NCBI RefSeq assembly: GCF_014695725.1
Contig: NZ_JACJOU010000019.1
Coordinates: 124,001 to 188,000 of the forward strand
Length of the DNA: 64,000 nt
Reading direction: 5' to 3'
Source: Microcoleus sp. FACHB-672
GTDB lineage: Bacteria; Cyanobacteriota; Cyanobacteriia; Cyanobacteriales; Oscillatoriaceae
The notes under the pieces were generated by a model that saw only the letters and a program-made list of their open reading frames with translations, was not told where the DNA came from and searched no databases. Within the stretch, counting starts at the first letter, position 1. The number at the start of each line of letters is the position of its first letter. The position numbers and the translations under genes are program-made. This document shows positions 45,051 through 53,508 of this stretch, piece after piece.

Positions 45051-48000
45051 ATGTCATTGAGAACTCTCACCAGCCGGATTTCAAAACGTTCTAAACAAAT
45101 ACCACTTCGTCTCGTCCTCGTCGTGCCGTTTGTTATTGAAATTTTTGTGGCTGTGGGGTTAACCGGCTGGCTGTCTTTACGCAACGGGCAAAAAGCCGTG
45201 AATGACGTTGCCACCGAATTACGCAACGAAATTACCGCCCGCATCCAACTACAACTTCAAACCTTTTTAACAACTCCCCATCTCGTTAATCAAATCAACG
45301 CGGATGCAATTCGTCTGGGTCAATTAAAAATCGATAAGTTGCAGACTTTTGAGCGCCATTTTTGGCAGCAAATGCAGTTATTCGACTCAGTTAGCGCGAT
45401 TTCTCTGGGCACTGCAACAGGAGAATATATTGGAGTTGAAAGTTCTAATGATGGCACTTTGCGAATTGCCATTACCGACCGCAACACCAACGGAGATGGC
45501 TATCAATATGGCACTGACGCATTAGGAAATCGAACTAAATTAGTCAAAATTAATCCAAACTACGATCCGCGAAAACGACCGTGGTATATAGCTGCTCAAC
45601 AAGCCAGAAAACCCACTTGGAGTAAAATTTACCCAGTTTTTGCTGAGCCGAAGTTGACCATTACCGCCAGCCAACCTATCTATGACAACACTGGCAGCTT
45701 GAAAGGCGTTGTGATCACCGATCTAATCGTCTCAGAAATCGATGAATTTCTTCGCAGTTTAAAAATTGGTGAAACAGGAGAAACGTTCATCATAGAACGC
45801 TCGGGAATGCTTGTGGCTTCTTCTACGCTTGAGCAGCCATTTTTGGTTAGTAAAAAAGGCACAATCCGGCGGCAAGCTTCAGAAATGAACGACCCCCTGA
45901 TTCGGGCCACAACAAAACACCTCAAACAATTAACAGAACAGTTAAGCCAAATAGACCGTAACTGTCAAAATATTAATTGCACAATTTCCACAACTTTTAA
46001 CCTTAAAGGCGAGCGGCACTTCGTGCAAATTACGCCTTTGGAACGGGGAAGATCGGCAGAAGGAGAGAAGGGGAAAAGTTCCAAATTGTTAAATGCCGGC
46101 CCAACCAACAAGCTTTTCCAAGATCCTCCCGACTGGCTAATTGTTGTGGTCATTCCCGAAGCCGATTTCATGGCGGAGATCGAAGCCAATACACGCTCAA
46201 CGATTCTACTGTGCACGGCAGCCTTATTTATCGCGATTTTGCTGGGGTTGCTGACTTCGCGCTGGATTGTTCGGCCCATTCTCCGGTTGAATGCTGCTGC
46301 TGTCGCCCTCTCTGAAGGCAACTGGAACCAGATCGTGCCGGTGGAACGCCAAGATGAACTGGGAATGCTGGCGCACACGTTTAACGAGATGACAGGACAA
46401 TTGCGCCTGCTGTATGCCGATTTAGAAGCAAATGTGGTTGAACTGATGCAGGCGCAGAAATCCCTGCAACGCAACGAAGCGAAGTATCGGGAACTCGTTG
46501 AGAACGCCAACAGCATCATTTTGCGCTTAGATACCGAAGGCAATATCACCTTTTTTAACGAATTTGCCCAAAGCTTTTTCGGCTACACAGAAGCGGAAAT
46601 TATCGGTTGCAAAGCCATGGGGAGGATTATTCCCCAGACTGATTCAGCCGGATCTGATCTCGTTACGATGCTTGGGGATATCCTGCAACACCCAGAACTT
46701 TACAAGCTAAATGAAAATGAAAACATCCGGCGCAATGGTGAGCGCGTTTGGGTGGCTTGGACAACTAAAGCGCTGCGGGATGCAAAGGGTAACTTCACCG
46801 GCATCCTCTGCATTGGCAGTGATATTAGTGATCGCAAACGTGCAGAAAATGAACTGCACAAGGAAAGACGCTATTTAGCTGCGTTGGTAGAAGTACAAAG
46901 CCGGTTGCTGGCGTTTCAGGGCAACGGCAATTGCTATACAGAAATTCTAGAACCTTTAGGACAAGCCTCAAGGGCGAGCCGCGTTTATTTCTTTGAAAAT
47001 CACCACGATGAAGTTGATGGTTTGCTGATGAGTCAGCGTGCCGAATGGTGCGCGCCGACGATTAAACCAGAAATTGACAACCCCACTTTGCAAAACCTTT
47101 CCTATAACGATTTCTTTCCTCGCTGGACGGAAATTTTATCTAGAGGGGAAGCAGTAGCCGGCAATGTCAGTGAATTTCCTGCAAATGAGCGTCAAATTTT
47201 AGAATCCCAGGGCATTCTTTCCCTGTTAATTTTGCCTCTAATTGTGAATGGGGAGTTTTTTGGGTTTATTGGCTTTGATAACTGTAAAGAAGCCGTCGTC
47301 TGGCAACCGTCAGAAGTGACTTTGCTGCGAGCGGCGGCGGCGGCCATTGCACTGTACAAAGAGCGCCTTCTGGCACAAGATGCCTTGCGAAAAGCGAAGG
47401 AAAACTTAGAAATTCGAGTTTTGGAACGTACCTCCCAATTGCGGGAAAGTGAAGACCGATTTCGTAAATTGTCCGAAGCGACCTTTGAAGGAATTGTTGT
47501 GGGTGAAGGCGGAAAAATTGCGGATGCGAATGAAGCATTTGCTCGGATGTTTGGCTGCGAATCAAGTGAAAAAATTGGAGCAGATGTCCTAGAATATATC
47601 GCACCGGAAACTCGAGCAAATGTGCGGCAGAATATGCTAGCCGGCAATGAAAATCCCTATGAAGCGATTGGCTTGAGAAAGGATGGATCGAGGTTTCCCA
47701 TTGAAATTCAAGCAAAGGTAATTCCTTACCAGGGAAATCAGGTGAGGGTGGTTGCAATTCGGGATATCACAGAGCGTAAACAAGCTGAAGTTGCGCTGCG
47801 GGAATCGGAGGAAAAGTTCTCCACTGCTTTTCGTCAAAGCCCTAATTCAATTACGATTTCTACGTTTCCCGATGGGCATTTGATTGATGTAAGCGATGGT
47901 TTTTCAGACATTACGCAGTATAGCCGGCTAGAAGTGATCGGTCGCACGACAGAATCATTGAACTTGTGGGTAAATTCAGAGGATCGTATCCAAGTTCAGC

Positions 48001-49220
48001 AGCAGATTCAGGTATTGGGAAGTCTTCGCAATCAGGAAGTTTTATTTCGGAAAAAGTCAGGGGAAGTAATTGTTGGGTTATTATCTGCTGAAATTATTTA
48101 TTTGGGTGGGGTGCGTTGCATTCTGACTGTAACGAGTGATATTACCGAACGCAAGCGGGCGCAGGAGGCACTGGCAAGGGCGCTACAGGAACAGCAGAGC
48201 ATTTTCGAGGCGCAGTTAGATATTATTTTTGTGTTCGATTTAAATCTGAATCTTGTTAAATGGAACCACCGCACGGAAGTTGTTACGGGACTTTCGCCGG
48301 CTGAGCTTCAAAACCGGCCTGCTTTGGCTTTTTTCCCAGAATCAGAACGAGAAATCATTGCGCAAGCCATTCAATTAGCTTTAGAAGAACGATCAGAAGG
48401 TTCTTGGACGGAGGGACATTTGATCGGTCAAGATGGGGTTTTGTTAGACTACCAATTTACCGGGGTGCCCCTGAAGGATGAAAAGGGAAATCCCATCGGT
48501 TTTACGGGTGCCGGTAGAGATGTTACAGAATCGAACAAAGCGGCAGCAATCTTGCGTGCTGAACAGGAAAATTCCGAGCGTTTGTTGCTGAATATTTTAC
48601 CCAAAGCTATCGCAGAGCGCTTGAAATTGCAAGTCGGCCCGATTGCAGAAAGTTTTCCAGAAAGCACGGTTCTTTTTGCTGATATTGTTGGGTTTACCGA
48701 GCTTTCTTCTCAGATTTCTCCAACGGAATTAGTTAATTTGCTCAATCAGATTTTTTCCAGATTTGATCAACTGGCAGATCGGCACGATTTGGAAAAGATT
48801 AAGACAATTGGAGATGCTTATATGGTTGTGGGGGGGTTGCCGATGCCTCGAGTCTCTCACGCTAAAGCGGTTGCGGATATGGCTCTCGATATGCAGCAAG
48901 AAATCCGCAATTTTTGCCTGGAAACCAACTTATCGGTTAATATCCGCATTGGCATCAATTCAGGGCCGGTTGTTGCCGGTGTTATCGGTCTGAAAAAGTT
49001 TATTTATGACTTATGGGGTGATACGGTAAATACTGCTAGTCGGATGGAATCTCACGGCATTCCCGGTGCAATTCAAGTCACTCAAACAACTTACGAACTA
49101 TTAAAAATGGAATATCTACTCGAGGAACGGGGAGCCATTCATGTTAAAGGTAAGGGAGATATGACAACTTATCTACTTAAAGGTCGTAAATTTACTAAAA
49201 TTTCTAAGTTAATGGCATAA
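45051..49220 (+). CDS. Receptor adenylate cyclase 3: dCache-HAMP-multi-PAS/GAF-class III cyclase
   Basis: 1389 residues, the largest of the four. Helix about 20-42, a dCache-type periplasmic sensor (about 50-370; DPRKRPWYIAAQQARKPTWS is the characteristic core), helix about 375-398, HAMP (398-450), PAS (470-600), GAF (605-780), three more PAS domains (about 795-915, 920-1040, 1050-1165) and the cyclase (1195-1375). The catalytic pair Lys (EKIKTIGD) and Asp (YDLWGDTVN) predicts cAMP. A hydrophilic Gly/Lys/Ser insert (residues about 330-355) sits in the sensor near the second helix. The gene starts 62 bases after cyclase 2. Confidence 0.92.
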   Translation: MSLRTLTSRISKRSKQIPLRLVLVVPFVIEIFVAVGLTGWLSLRNGQKAVNDVATELRNEITARIQLQLQTFLTTPHLVNQINADAIRLGQLKIDKLQTFERHFWQQMQLFDSVSAISLGTATGEYIGVESSNDGTLRIAITDRNTNGDGYQYGTDALGNRTKLVKINPNYDPRKRPWYIAAQQARKPTWSKIYPVFAEPKLTITASQPIYDNTGSLKGVVITDLIVSEIDEFLRSLKIGETGETFIIERSGMLVASSTLEQPFLVSKKGTIRRQASEMNDPLIRATTKHLKQLTEQLSQIDRNCQNINCTISTTFNLKGERHFVQITPLERGRSAEGEKGKSSKLLNAGPTNKLFQDPPDWLIVVVIPEADFMAEIEANTRSTILLCTAALFIAILLGLLTSRWIVRPILRLNAAAVALSEGNWNQIVPVERQDELGMLAHTFNEMTGQLRLLYADLEANVVELMQAQKSLQRNEAKYRELVENANSIILRLDTEGNITFFNEFAQSFFGYTEAEIIGCKAMGRIIPQTDSAGSDLVTMLGDILQHPELYKLNENENIRRNGERVWVAWTTKALRDAKGNFTGILCIGSDISDRKRAENELHKERRYLAALVEVQSRLLAFQGNGNCYTEILEPLGQASRASRVYFFENHHDEVDGLLMSQRAEWCAPTIKPEIDNPTLQNLSYNDFFPRWTEILSRGEAVAGNVSEFPANERQILESQGILSLLILPLIVNGEFFGFIGFDNCKEAVVWQPSEVTLLRAAAAAIALYKERLLAQDALRKAKENLEIRVLERTSQLRESEDRFRKLSEATFEGIVVGEGGKIADANEAFARMFGCESSEKIGADVLEYIAPETRANVRQNMLAGNENPYEAIGLRKDGSRFPIEIQAKVIPYQGNQVRVVAIRDITERKQAEVALRESEEKFSTAFRQSPNSITISTFPDGHLIDVSDGFSDITQYSRLEVIGRTTESLNLWVNSEDRIQVQQQIQVLGSLRNQEVLFRKKSGEVIVGLLSAEIIYLGGVRCILTVTSDITERKRAQEALARALQEQQSIFEAQLDIIFVFDLNLNLVKWNHRTEVVTGLSPAELQNRPALAFFPESEREIIAQAIQLALEERSEGSWTEGHLIGQDGVLLDYQFTGVPLKDEKGNPIGFTGAGRDVTESNKAAAILRAEQENSERLLLNILPKAIAERLKLQVGPIAESFPESTVLFADIVGFTELSSQISPTELVNLLNQIFSRFDQLADRHDLEKIKTIGDAYMVVGGLPMPRVSHAKAVADMALDMQQEIRNFCLETNLSVNIRIGINSGPVVAGVIGLKKFIYDLWGDTVNTASRMESHGIPGAIQVTQTTYELLKMEYLLEERGAIHVKGKGDMTTYLLKGRKFTKISKLMA

Positions 49221-49405
49221 TAGCGAGGACGAGGACAGTGTATTTCTCACCTAAAAGGTTTTAACATTTTTCCTTCTTGGTGAGGAATCATAGTGTATCT
49301 AGGAAAGGGTTAATGTTTTTTGAGCATTAGAAAATTTCTTACAGAAGAAACATTCCCCTGTCTCCGATTTTCCTAGGTTAATCTTATTTCAGTGGTTTTT
49401 CTCAA

Positions 49406-51238
49406 ATGTCAAAAATGAATAGTCCGTTTGCTTTGCTCTTGACAACTTTGCTTGAACTGGTTGTTTTACAATTCGTAATCTTAAAACCGGCAGTAGCAGT
49501 AGAAATTCACGCCAGCAAGAAAGCGAGTGAAGTGAAAGCAAGCCTAAATTTACCAGCGAGTGAGCCAGTTAAAATTTCAGAAACGCCTGAATTTATTCGG
49601 CATTCCAGCACAGAAACGCAAACATTGCCGGCTTCATCGCTTCTAATCAACGCAGAAGGCGAAACGAATTCCTCCGCCCAAAGTGATGAAATGGCGCAAG
49701 TCACTTCGGTTTCTCAATTGTCTGATGTGCAACCAACCGACTGGGCTTTTCAGGCTTTGCAATCTCTGGTAGAACGATATGGAGTGATTGCCGGCTACCC
49801 AGACGGCACTTTCCGGGGAAATCGAGCGATGACACGCTACGAATTTGCAGCCGCTTTAAATGCTGCGCTTGAGAGTTTAGCACAAGTCATTCCTGCCAAT
49901 TCCACTGACTTGGTTACTCAAGAAGATTTAGCAAAATTGCAGCAACTACAAGCAGAATTCTCTGCTGAACTCGCAACCATTCGGGGACGTGTGGATGCTT
50001 TAGAAACTCGCAGCGCTGAACTCGAAGCCAATCAATTTTCCACCACAACAGTCCTCAATGGTTTTGCTTGGTTTAACTTAACAGGAGCCACAGTTGGCAG
50101 TAATGTGAAACGAGAAACCGGCAACCGAATCGACGGTGCGCCAGAAATAGAAACAGTCAGTGAGGCTAACACCACATTTAGCAACTTAATCTGGCTAGAA
50201 CTTACCACTTCCTTCACCGGCAACGATGCCTTGATCACGCAACTTGCGGTCGGAAACGGGATTTCTCCAGCCAATGAATTTGCCTCTGCCGGCCTTTTTA
50301 ACACATTTGGGGTGCCTTTTACTGACGCAGTTGCTGGGGTGAATGCTAACGAACTGGTCATTAAAGAATTATCTTATAGCTTTCCTGTCACTGATTCTGT
50401 TCAATTAACTGTCGGCCCACAAATTGATTGGTTTCGTTATTTTGATCTCAACAATTTCACCAACTTTTTAACCGGCGCAAGCAGCTTTAACTCGGTTAAC
50501 AGCACATTGGTTAACGATCCTTTACGAGGTGCCGGTGCTATCCTTCAGTGGAATTTAAATGAGCAATTGCTCCTGCAGGTTGGCTATCTCAGCGAGAATA
50601 ACGAATTTCTCCCTGGTACTCGTCCCGCAGCCGATCCTAGCAAAGGTTTTTTTAACGGCACAAATACAATTACAGCCGAGTTAACTTATTCTCCCAACGA
50701 AAATGCTAATATTCGGTTACTCTACGACCGCTACAATATTGATGCTGATAATGGAATAATTAGCAGTATTAAACCAGTGATCGGGGTACTCGATGATAGC
50801 TTTGGCGGTGGTGTTAATGATGCAACTGCCGATGTTTTTGGCCTAAACTTCGATTGGTTAATTACGCCCCGGATCGGTGTTTTTGGGCGCTATAGCTATC
50901 TCAGCACTCATGTAGATCCTGTGAGTTCAGAGATTGCCGGCGGAAATCTTAACGCCCAATCTCTACAAGCAGGGCTTGCTTTTCCAAATTTAGGCCGCAC
51001 CGGCGCACTGGCTACGCTCTCCTATGTCGTCCCCTTTTCTATTTTAGATGGGAGAAAATTTCTTGCATCTGGGGGTGGTGACGGCGGCGTTCAATTCGAG
51101 CTTGAAGCAACCTACTATTTCCCAATTACTGATAACTTGGCAATTGTTCCAGCCTTGTATGTGATCGGAAACCCCAACAACTTTAGCGACAATCCTACCA
51201 TTTTTGTTGGCAATTTTAGAACACAGTTTAGCTTTTAG
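49406..51238 (+). CDS. SLH-OprB outer-membrane porin (cyanobacterial iron-uptake-porin type)
   Basis: 610 residues. Signal peptide about 1-32. An SLH domain (about 105-165; VSQLSDVQPTDWAFQALQSLVERYGVIAGYPDGTFRG) binds peptidoglycan-linked polysaccharide. A coiled coil (170-210) follows, then an OprB-like beta-barrel (about 215-610) ending in phenylalanine, as outer-membrane barrels do (RTQFSF). Homologues are the major cyanobacterial porins, several of them linked to passage of inorganic ions including iron. It lies 39 bases before the first binding-protein gene, suggesting one transcript. Confidence 0.92.
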   Translation: MSKMNSPFALLLTTLLELVVLQFVILKPAVAVEIHASKKASEVKASLNLPASEPVKISETPEFIRHSSTETQTLPASSLLINAEGETNSSAQSDEMAQVTSVSQLSDVQPTDWAFQALQSLVERYGVIAGYPDGTFRGNRAMTRYEFAAALNAALESLAQVIPANSTDLVTQEDLAKLQQLQAEFSAELATIRGRVDALETRSAELEANQFSTTTVLNGFAWFNLTGATVGSNVKRETGNRIDGAPEIETVSEANTTFSNLIWLELTTSFTGNDALITQLAVGNGISPANEFASAGLFNTFGVPFTDAVAGVNANELVIKELSYSFPVTDSVQLTVGPQIDWFRYFDLNNFTNFLTGASSFNSVNSTLVNDPLRGAGAILQWNLNEQLLLQVGYLSENNEFLPGTRPAADPSKGFFNGTNTITAELTYSPNENANIRLLYDRYNIDADNGIISSIKPVIGVLDDSFGGGVNDATADVFGLNFDWLITPRIGVFGRYSYLSTHVDPVSSEIAGGNLNAQSLQAGLAFPNLGRTGALATLSYVVPFSILDGRKFLASGGGDGGVQFELEATYYFPITDNLAIVPALYVIGNPNNFSDNPTIFVGNFRTQFSF

Positions 51239-51277
51239 TTGAGCAGAGTAGGTGTTTAGGAACTGAAACACTACCTG

Positions 51278-52381
51278 ATGAATCTGGCTCGGTATAGGCA
51301 AAACTTCAATTTTTCTAAATTCAGAACAGGCGTGACAGTTATGAAATTATCAAGATGGTTTTGGGGTTCATTCCGGGTCGGAAACAGGAGAATCAAAGTT
51401 AAAATACTTTCTTTGTTTTTTCTCAGTTTATTGGTGCTAATTTCATGCAAAAACGTAACGCTTACTCCCCCTAAAACAGAATCCCCCCCGCTTAAGGTGG
51501 CTTACAATGCGTGGCCTGGATTTTTGCCGGTTGCCCTCGCTCAAGAAAAAGGTTTTTTCGCCCAGCAGGGAGTTAAAGTAGAAACCTTTTATTCTGAAGA
51601 TACAATGGCGCAAATGGCAGATTTTGGTGCCGGCAATTATGATGGAGTCACCTTGGCAATGGGTAGCATTGGAATTGTCAGCGGTAAAAATCCCGATGTG
51701 CAAATTATTTTTGCGACTGACCGCTCGGCTGGTGCTGATGCCATCGTTGCCCAATCTAACATTACAAGTGTCGCTGATTTAAAAGGGAAAACAATCGGAA
51801 CCGGCTTAGGGGGATTTGGTGAATTATTTGTCGCCACCATGCTAGAAAAAAACGGTCTTACCACCGATGATGTCACACTGATTAATGTAGATGGAGACAA
51901 AATTCCAGCCCAAATTAAAAGCGGAGAAATTCAAGCCGGCCAAACTTGGGAACCTTACGTTTCGCAAGTCGTAAAATCAGGTGGGCGCACCCTGTTTACT
52001 AGCGATAAAACGCCTGGGTTAATTCCAGATGTCATGGCATTTCGGGGGATTGTGGTGCGTGAGCGGCCCGAAGATGTACGAGCTTTCGCAAGAGCTTGGT
52101 TTCAAGCAGTAGATTACTGGAAAGCCAACTTAAAAGAAGGAAATGAACTGATTGCTAAAGTTTTAAAAATTTCCCCCGAAACCATTTCTCTGGAAGGGGT
52201 TGAATTGCTCAATTTAAATGATAATTTGAAAACCTTTACACCAGGCAACACCACAGATTCATTATATCACACCGCCCAACTTTACTCTAATTTTTATATC
52301 CGTACAGGAGGCATTGCTCGGCCTTTAGAGATTAATAAATTACTCAATGCCGCTTTTTTAAAAGCATTGCAAAAAGGGTAA
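51278..52381 (+). CDS. Lipoprotein solute-binding protein, SsuA/NMT1 (NitT/TauT) type, copy 1
   Basis: 367 residues from the first ATG; an ATG at 51341 gives a more usual signal length. The lipobox LISC places a lipidated Cys at residue 57 (36 from the second ATG). The mature part is an NMT1-like two-lobed binding protein: NAWPGFLPVALAQEKGFFAQQGVKVE, then DRSAGADAIVA, WEPYVSQV, TPGLIPDVM. The known family delivers sulfonates, nitrate-like ions or pyrimidines to ABC importers. No permease or ATPase gene is present here. Fifteen to twenty bases separate it from copy 2. Confidence 0.92.
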   Translation: MNLARYRQNFNFSKFRTGVTVMKLSRWFWGSFRVGNRRIKVKILSLFFLSLLVLISCKNVTLTPPKTESPPLKVAYNAWPGFLPVALAQEKGFFAQQGVKVETFYSEDTMAQMADFGAGNYDGVTLAMGSIGIVSGKNPDVQIIFATDRSAGADAIVAQSNITSVADLKGKTIGTGLGGFGELFVATMLEKNGLTTDDVTLINVDGDKIPAQIKSGEIQAGQTWEPYVSQVVKSGGRTLFTSDKTPGLIPDVMAFRGIVVRERPEDVRAFARAWFQAVDYWKANLKEGNELIAKVLKISPETISLEGVELLNLNDNLKTFTPGNTTDSLYHTAQLYSNFYIRTGGIARPLEINKLLNAAFLKALQKG

Positions 52382-52402
52382 TAAAATAACTCGTAAGTGA
52401 AT

Positions 52403-53383
52403 ATGAAAAATTTACATTTACGCTTCGTTGCTCTTTTTTTCATAAGTGCATTGTTTCTGACAGCGTGTTTTTTCATCGGTTCACCCACCCCAGAACGACC
52501 GCCCTTAAGGCTAATTCACGATTTGTGGCCAGGATATTTACCGATTATACTCGCTCAAGAAAAAGGTTTTTTTGAGCAGCAGGGTGTGAGTGTAGAAACA
52601 CTCGTTACAGAAAATGCTTCAGAAAGAGTGGTTGATTTTAATGCCGGCAAAGCGGATGGAATTACCTTAGCACTCGGTAACATCATGATCGCCAGTGCTG
52701 ATAATCCGAACGCACACATTATCTTCGCCATTGATCGCTCAGCCGGTGCGGATGCAGTAGTGGCGCAACCCCAAATCAAAACAGTAATGGAGTTAAAAGG
52801 CAAATCAATTGGGACTAGCATCGGTGGATTTAATGAATTGTTTGTCACCCAAATGCTAGAAGCAAATGGTCTTACTCTTGAAGATGTAACACTGCTCAAT
52901 GCAGAGGGGGAAAGCGTCCCAGAACTGGTAAAAACAGGGAAAATACCAGCCGGCAGCACTTGGGAACCTTTTGTGTCACAAGCCACTGCATTAGGCTTAA
53001 ATGTACTGTTTACCAGTGCCCAAACACCCGGATTAATTCCAGATGTGATGGTGTTTCAAGGGTCAGTGTTGCGCGAACGTCCCGATGATGTACGGGCATT
53101 TGTTCGAGCTTGGTTTCAGGCCGTAGATTTCTGGAAAGCCCATCCAGAAGAAGGAAAAAAAATTATTGCCCAAGCCTTAAAACTTCAACCAGAAACAATT
53201 TCTTTAAAGGGCTACGAGTTACTCACATTAAATGATAATTTGAAAACCTTTGTACCGGGAAACACCCTAGAATCTCTACACTATACGGCGCAGCTCTACG
53301 CCAATTTCTTTGTAAAAACCGGCAACCTCAGCCGGCATCCTAACATTAATAAGTTGCTAGAACCCTCGTTTCTACAGCCCTAG
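52403..53383 (+). CDS. Lipoprotein solute-binding protein, SsuA/NMT1 type, copy 2
   Basis: 326 residues from the ATG; a GTG two codons upstream is possible. The lipobox LTAC gives a lipidated Cys near residue 22. Strongly similar to copy 1 along the whole length (LWPGYLPIILAQEKGFFEQQGVSVE, DRSAGADAVVA, WEPFVSQA, TPGLIPDVMVFQGSVLRERPDDVRAF), so the pair arose by tandem duplication. The lobe around residues 55-75, likely near the ligand, differs most. It is followed after 125 bases by a dCache adenylate cyclase. Confidence 0.92.
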   Translation: MKNLHLRFVALFFISALFLTACFFIGSPTPERPPLRLIHDLWPGYLPIILAQEKGFFEQQGVSVETLVTENASERVVDFNAGKADGITLALGNIMIASADNPNAHIIFAIDRSAGADAVVAQPQIKTVMELKGKSIGTSIGGFNELFVTQMLEANGLTLEDVTLLNAEGESVPELVKTGKIPAGSTWEPFVSQATALGLNVLFTSAQTPGLIPDVMVFQGSVLRERPDDVRAFVRAWFQAVDFWKAHPEEGKKIIAQALKLQPETISLKGYELLTLNDNLKTFVPGNTLESLHYTAQLYANFFVKTGNLSRHPNINKLLEPSFLQP

Positions 53384-53508
53384 GAACAAGTGATACCATG
53401 TGACTATACAGCCCTGATTATTTCCTACCAATGGAAATGCTACGATCATCGGAAATTTACTCACTCTAGTCTAGTCAAACCAAAGCCCACGCATAAACCC
53501 AAAATGGT

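Noticed and set aside
51278-53383. Import ABC transporter operon
   Set aside because: Only binding proteins are present. Neighbouring genes encode a porin and a cyclase, with no membrane permease or ATP-binding subunit.
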